Assembly (NCBI RefSeq): GCF_016593255.1
Contig: NZ_AP023212.1
Coordinates: 2,148,001-2,212,000 of the forward strand
Direction of reading: 5' to 3'
Length of the DNA: 64,000 bases
DNA from: Hydrogenimonas urashimensis
GTDB taxonomy: Bacteria > Campylobacterota > Campylobacteria > Campylobacterales > Hydrogenimonadaceae
The notes beneath the pieces are model-generated. The model saw only the letters and a list, made by a program, of their open reading frames with translations. It made no database searches and was not told the origin of the DNA. Shown one piece after another: positions 62,415 to 64,000 of the stretch (the stretch's first letter is position 1; every line of letters begins with the position of its first letter). A program made the translations under genes and the position numbers.

Positions 62415-64000
62415 ATGGACTACAAGTCGACGTTGAATCTTCCCAAGACAGATTTTCCGATGCGGGGAAATCTTCCCCAGAACGAACCCAAACGCTACAG
62501 CCGCTGGTTTGCGCAGAAGGTCTATGACCGTATGAAAGCCAATCGGGAGGGGGCGGAGCTCTTTACCCTGCACGACGGCCCTCCCTACGCCAACGGTAAA
62601 ATCCATATCGGCCATGCCCTGAACAAGATACTTAAGGATATCATCGTCAAGGACAACTACTTCCAGGGACGGGCGGTCCGTTTCACGCCCGGTTGGGACT
62701 GTCACGGACTCCCGATCGAACAGCAGGTCGAAAAGAAATTGGGAAAAGCAAAAAAAGAGCAGCTTCCAAAGACGAAAATCCGCCAGCTTTGCCGTGAGCA
62801 CGCCGCGAAATTCGTGGAGGTGCAGAAAGAGGGGTTCAAGGCGCTCGGTGTTATCGCCGACTGGGAGAGACCCTACATCACGATGGATTACCGCTTCGAA
62901 GCCAACATCTACCGGACCCTATGCCATGTGGCGGCCAAAGGGCTTCTTGTGGAGCGCAACAAACCGGTCTACTGGAGCTGGGCGGAGCGGACCGCCCTGG
63001 CGGAAGCGGAAGTGGAGTACGAAGAGAAAGAGGACTACTCCATCTACGTGGCCTTCGAACTGGGCGACAAAGCCAAGCAGAAGCTCGGTCATCCGGAGGC
63101 GGCGGCGCTGGTCATCTGGACCACCACACCGTGGACACTCCCTGCCAATGTCGGCATCAGCCTCCATCCGGAGGAGATGTACGTATTGACGAAAGACGGC
63201 TACATCGTCGCCGAAAAACTTTTCGACAATCTGGCCGAAAGCGGTGTCGTCGAAGGACCTGTCGAAATGCGCATTCCGGCACGTGACCTCGAAGGGATGA
63301 TCGCCATCAACCCGCTCAACGGACGCCCTTCCCGTATCGTGCTGGGAGAGCATGTTCTGATGGACAACGGTACCGGTGCGGTACACACGGCACCGGGGCA
63401 TGGTGAGGAGGATTATCGTGTCGGTCTGGTAAGCGATCTGGATGTTGTCATGCCGGTTGATGAAGAGGGAAAATATGACGAGACTGTCGTGCGTCTTGGT
63501 CTGCTGCCTGAGCCCGAAAAGTTCGTGGGGATGCACATTTTCGAAGCCAACGAAGCGATCATCGGACTGCTGGGAAAAGCGGTGCTGAAAGTCGAAAAAT
63601 TCACCCACAGCTATCCCCACTGCTGGCGCAGCCACACGCCTCTCATTTTCCGTGCCACAAAGCAGTGGTTCATCAGTGTTGACGGGACACCCGAAGGTGC
63701 CGAAAAGAGTCTGCGCGAAATCGCCCTCGAAGAGATAGGGCGCACATCCTTCTACCCGGAGTGGGGGCGCAACCGCCTGACCTCCATGGTGGAAGGGCGG
63801 CCAGACTGGTGTATCAGCCGTCAGCGCGACTGGGGCGTACCCATCGCCTTTTTCCGCAACAAGAAGACGGGTGAAGTGATCCTGGACGAAAAAGTCCTCA
63901 ATTTCGTCGCGATGATTTTCGAAATGAAGGGGTGCGACGCCTGGTATGAGATGCCGATCGAAGAGCTGCTCTATCCCGGCAGCGGTTACGACCCGAAAGA
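62415..64000 (+). CDS. ileS: Isoleucyl-tRNA synthetase (3' end outside window)
   Basis: Class I aminoacyl-tRNA synthetase; 528 codons are visible and no stop occurs before the right edge, of about 900-930 expected. HIGH motif in [21 protein letters not shown] near residue 60. The editing (CP1) domain contains [16 protein letters not shown] and the conserved [16 protein letters not shown]. The catalytic domain resumes with [19 protein letters not shown] and [17 protein letters not shown]. The KMSKS loop lies beyond the window. The ATG at 62415 is six bases after GGAG; an ATG at 62411 is out of frame. Confidence 0.98.
   Translation, partial: MDYKSTLNLPKTDFPMRGNLPQNEPKRYSRWFAQKVYDRMKANREGAELFTLHDGPPYANGKIHIGHALNKILKDIIVKDNYFQGRAVRFTPGWDCHGLPIEQQVEKKLGKAKKEQLPKTKIRQLCREHAAKFVEVQKEGFKALGVIADWERPYITMDYRFEANIYRTLCHVAAKGLLVERNKPVYWSWAERTALAEAEVEYEEKEDYSIYVAFELGDKAKQKLGHPEAAALVIWTTTPWTLPANVGISLHPEEMYVLTKDGYIVAEKLFDNLAESGVVEGPVEMRIPARDLEGMIAINPLNGRPSRIVLGEHVLMDNGTGAVHTAPGHGEEDYRVGLVSDLDVVMPVDEEGKYDETVVRLGLLPEPEKFVGMHIFEANEAIIGLLGKAVLKVEKFTHSYPHCWRSHTPLIFRATKQWFISVDGTPEGAEKSLREIALEEIGRTSFYPEWGRNRLTSMVEGRPDWCISRQRDWGVPIAFFRNKKTGEVILDEKVLNFVAMIFEMKGCDAWYEMPIEELLYPGSGYDPK

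Overview
The window looks like chromosomal DNA of a Campylobacterota bacterium (the former Epsilonproteobacteria). The gene set supports this: a PEB4-type parvulin, a CetB-like stand-alone PAS protein, a long QueH-type epoxyqueuosine reductase, soluble FIST-domain histidine kinases, a dodecin, a LetA split into two genes, and sigma70 promoters that usually show a clear TATAAT-like -10 box but no -35 box. Coding DNA is moderately GC-rich for this phylum, which would fit marine or vent lineages such as Hydrogenimonas- or Nitratifractor-like bacteria. The genus cannot be fixed from this sequence. There is no phage, insertion sequence, CRISPR array or rRNA operon. Genes are tightly packed and many overlap by 1 to 30 bases.

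Layout. 1-3.9 kb (minus): lipid-transport locus, two LetA halves and a seven-MCE LetB that runs off the left edge. 4-9.2 kb: tRNA-Ser, a 34-residue membrane peptide, then pyrF, a lipoprotein, acs and a type II NADH dehydrogenase, all minus except the peptide. 9.4-14.2 kb (plus): a small HTH regulator with a 47-residue partner, a cyclophilin, NAD synthetase, a DUF302 protein and queH. 14.2-22.6 kb (plus): the envelope and housekeeping run fabZ-lpxA-clpX-mreB-mreC, then carB, a short YrdC-fold protein and a membrane protein. 22.7-33.2 kb: PAS protein, metH, cytochrome b561, DUF4139 protein, EamA transporter, cobO, small membrane proteins and an exported DUF255 (YyaL-like) protein. 33.2-41.8 kb: a NIT-domain chemoreceptor with a tiny lipoprotein, pepD, a host-attachment family protein, nth, yebC, PEB4, class II aldolase and a PLP deaminase-like enzyme. 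41.8-45.6 kb: lutABC facing an L-2-hydroxyglutarate oxidase gene. 45.9-53.3 kb: dodecin, malic enzyme and, divergently, the sodium-pumping oxaloacetate decarboxylase oadGAB, then an AI-2E family permease and a Sel1-repeat protein. 53.4-64 kb: tRNA-Leu, hisD, mutY, two tandem FIST histidine kinases facing a response regulator with an RHH-like tail, a four-tRNA operon (Lys-Glu-Val-Asp), a CinA-family gene and ileS, which runs off the right edge.

How the parts fit. Central carbon handling is well represented: acetyl-CoA synthetase, malic enzyme, oxaloacetate decarboxylase, aldolase, lactate and 2-hydroxyglutarate oxidation. NDH-2 and cytochrome b561 are the respiratory genes present.

The most unusual candidate system is at 55.9-60.5 kb. 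Two cytosolic FIST histidine kinases share nearly identical catalytic cores, which looks like gene conversion. They converge on a receiver protein whose C-terminus resembles a ribbon-helix-helix DNA-binding domain. A second pattern is that four genes (HTH regulator, cobO, mutY, a mini-lipoprotein) have a -10 hexamer ending 6 or 7 bases before the start codon, which predicts leaderless mRNAs.
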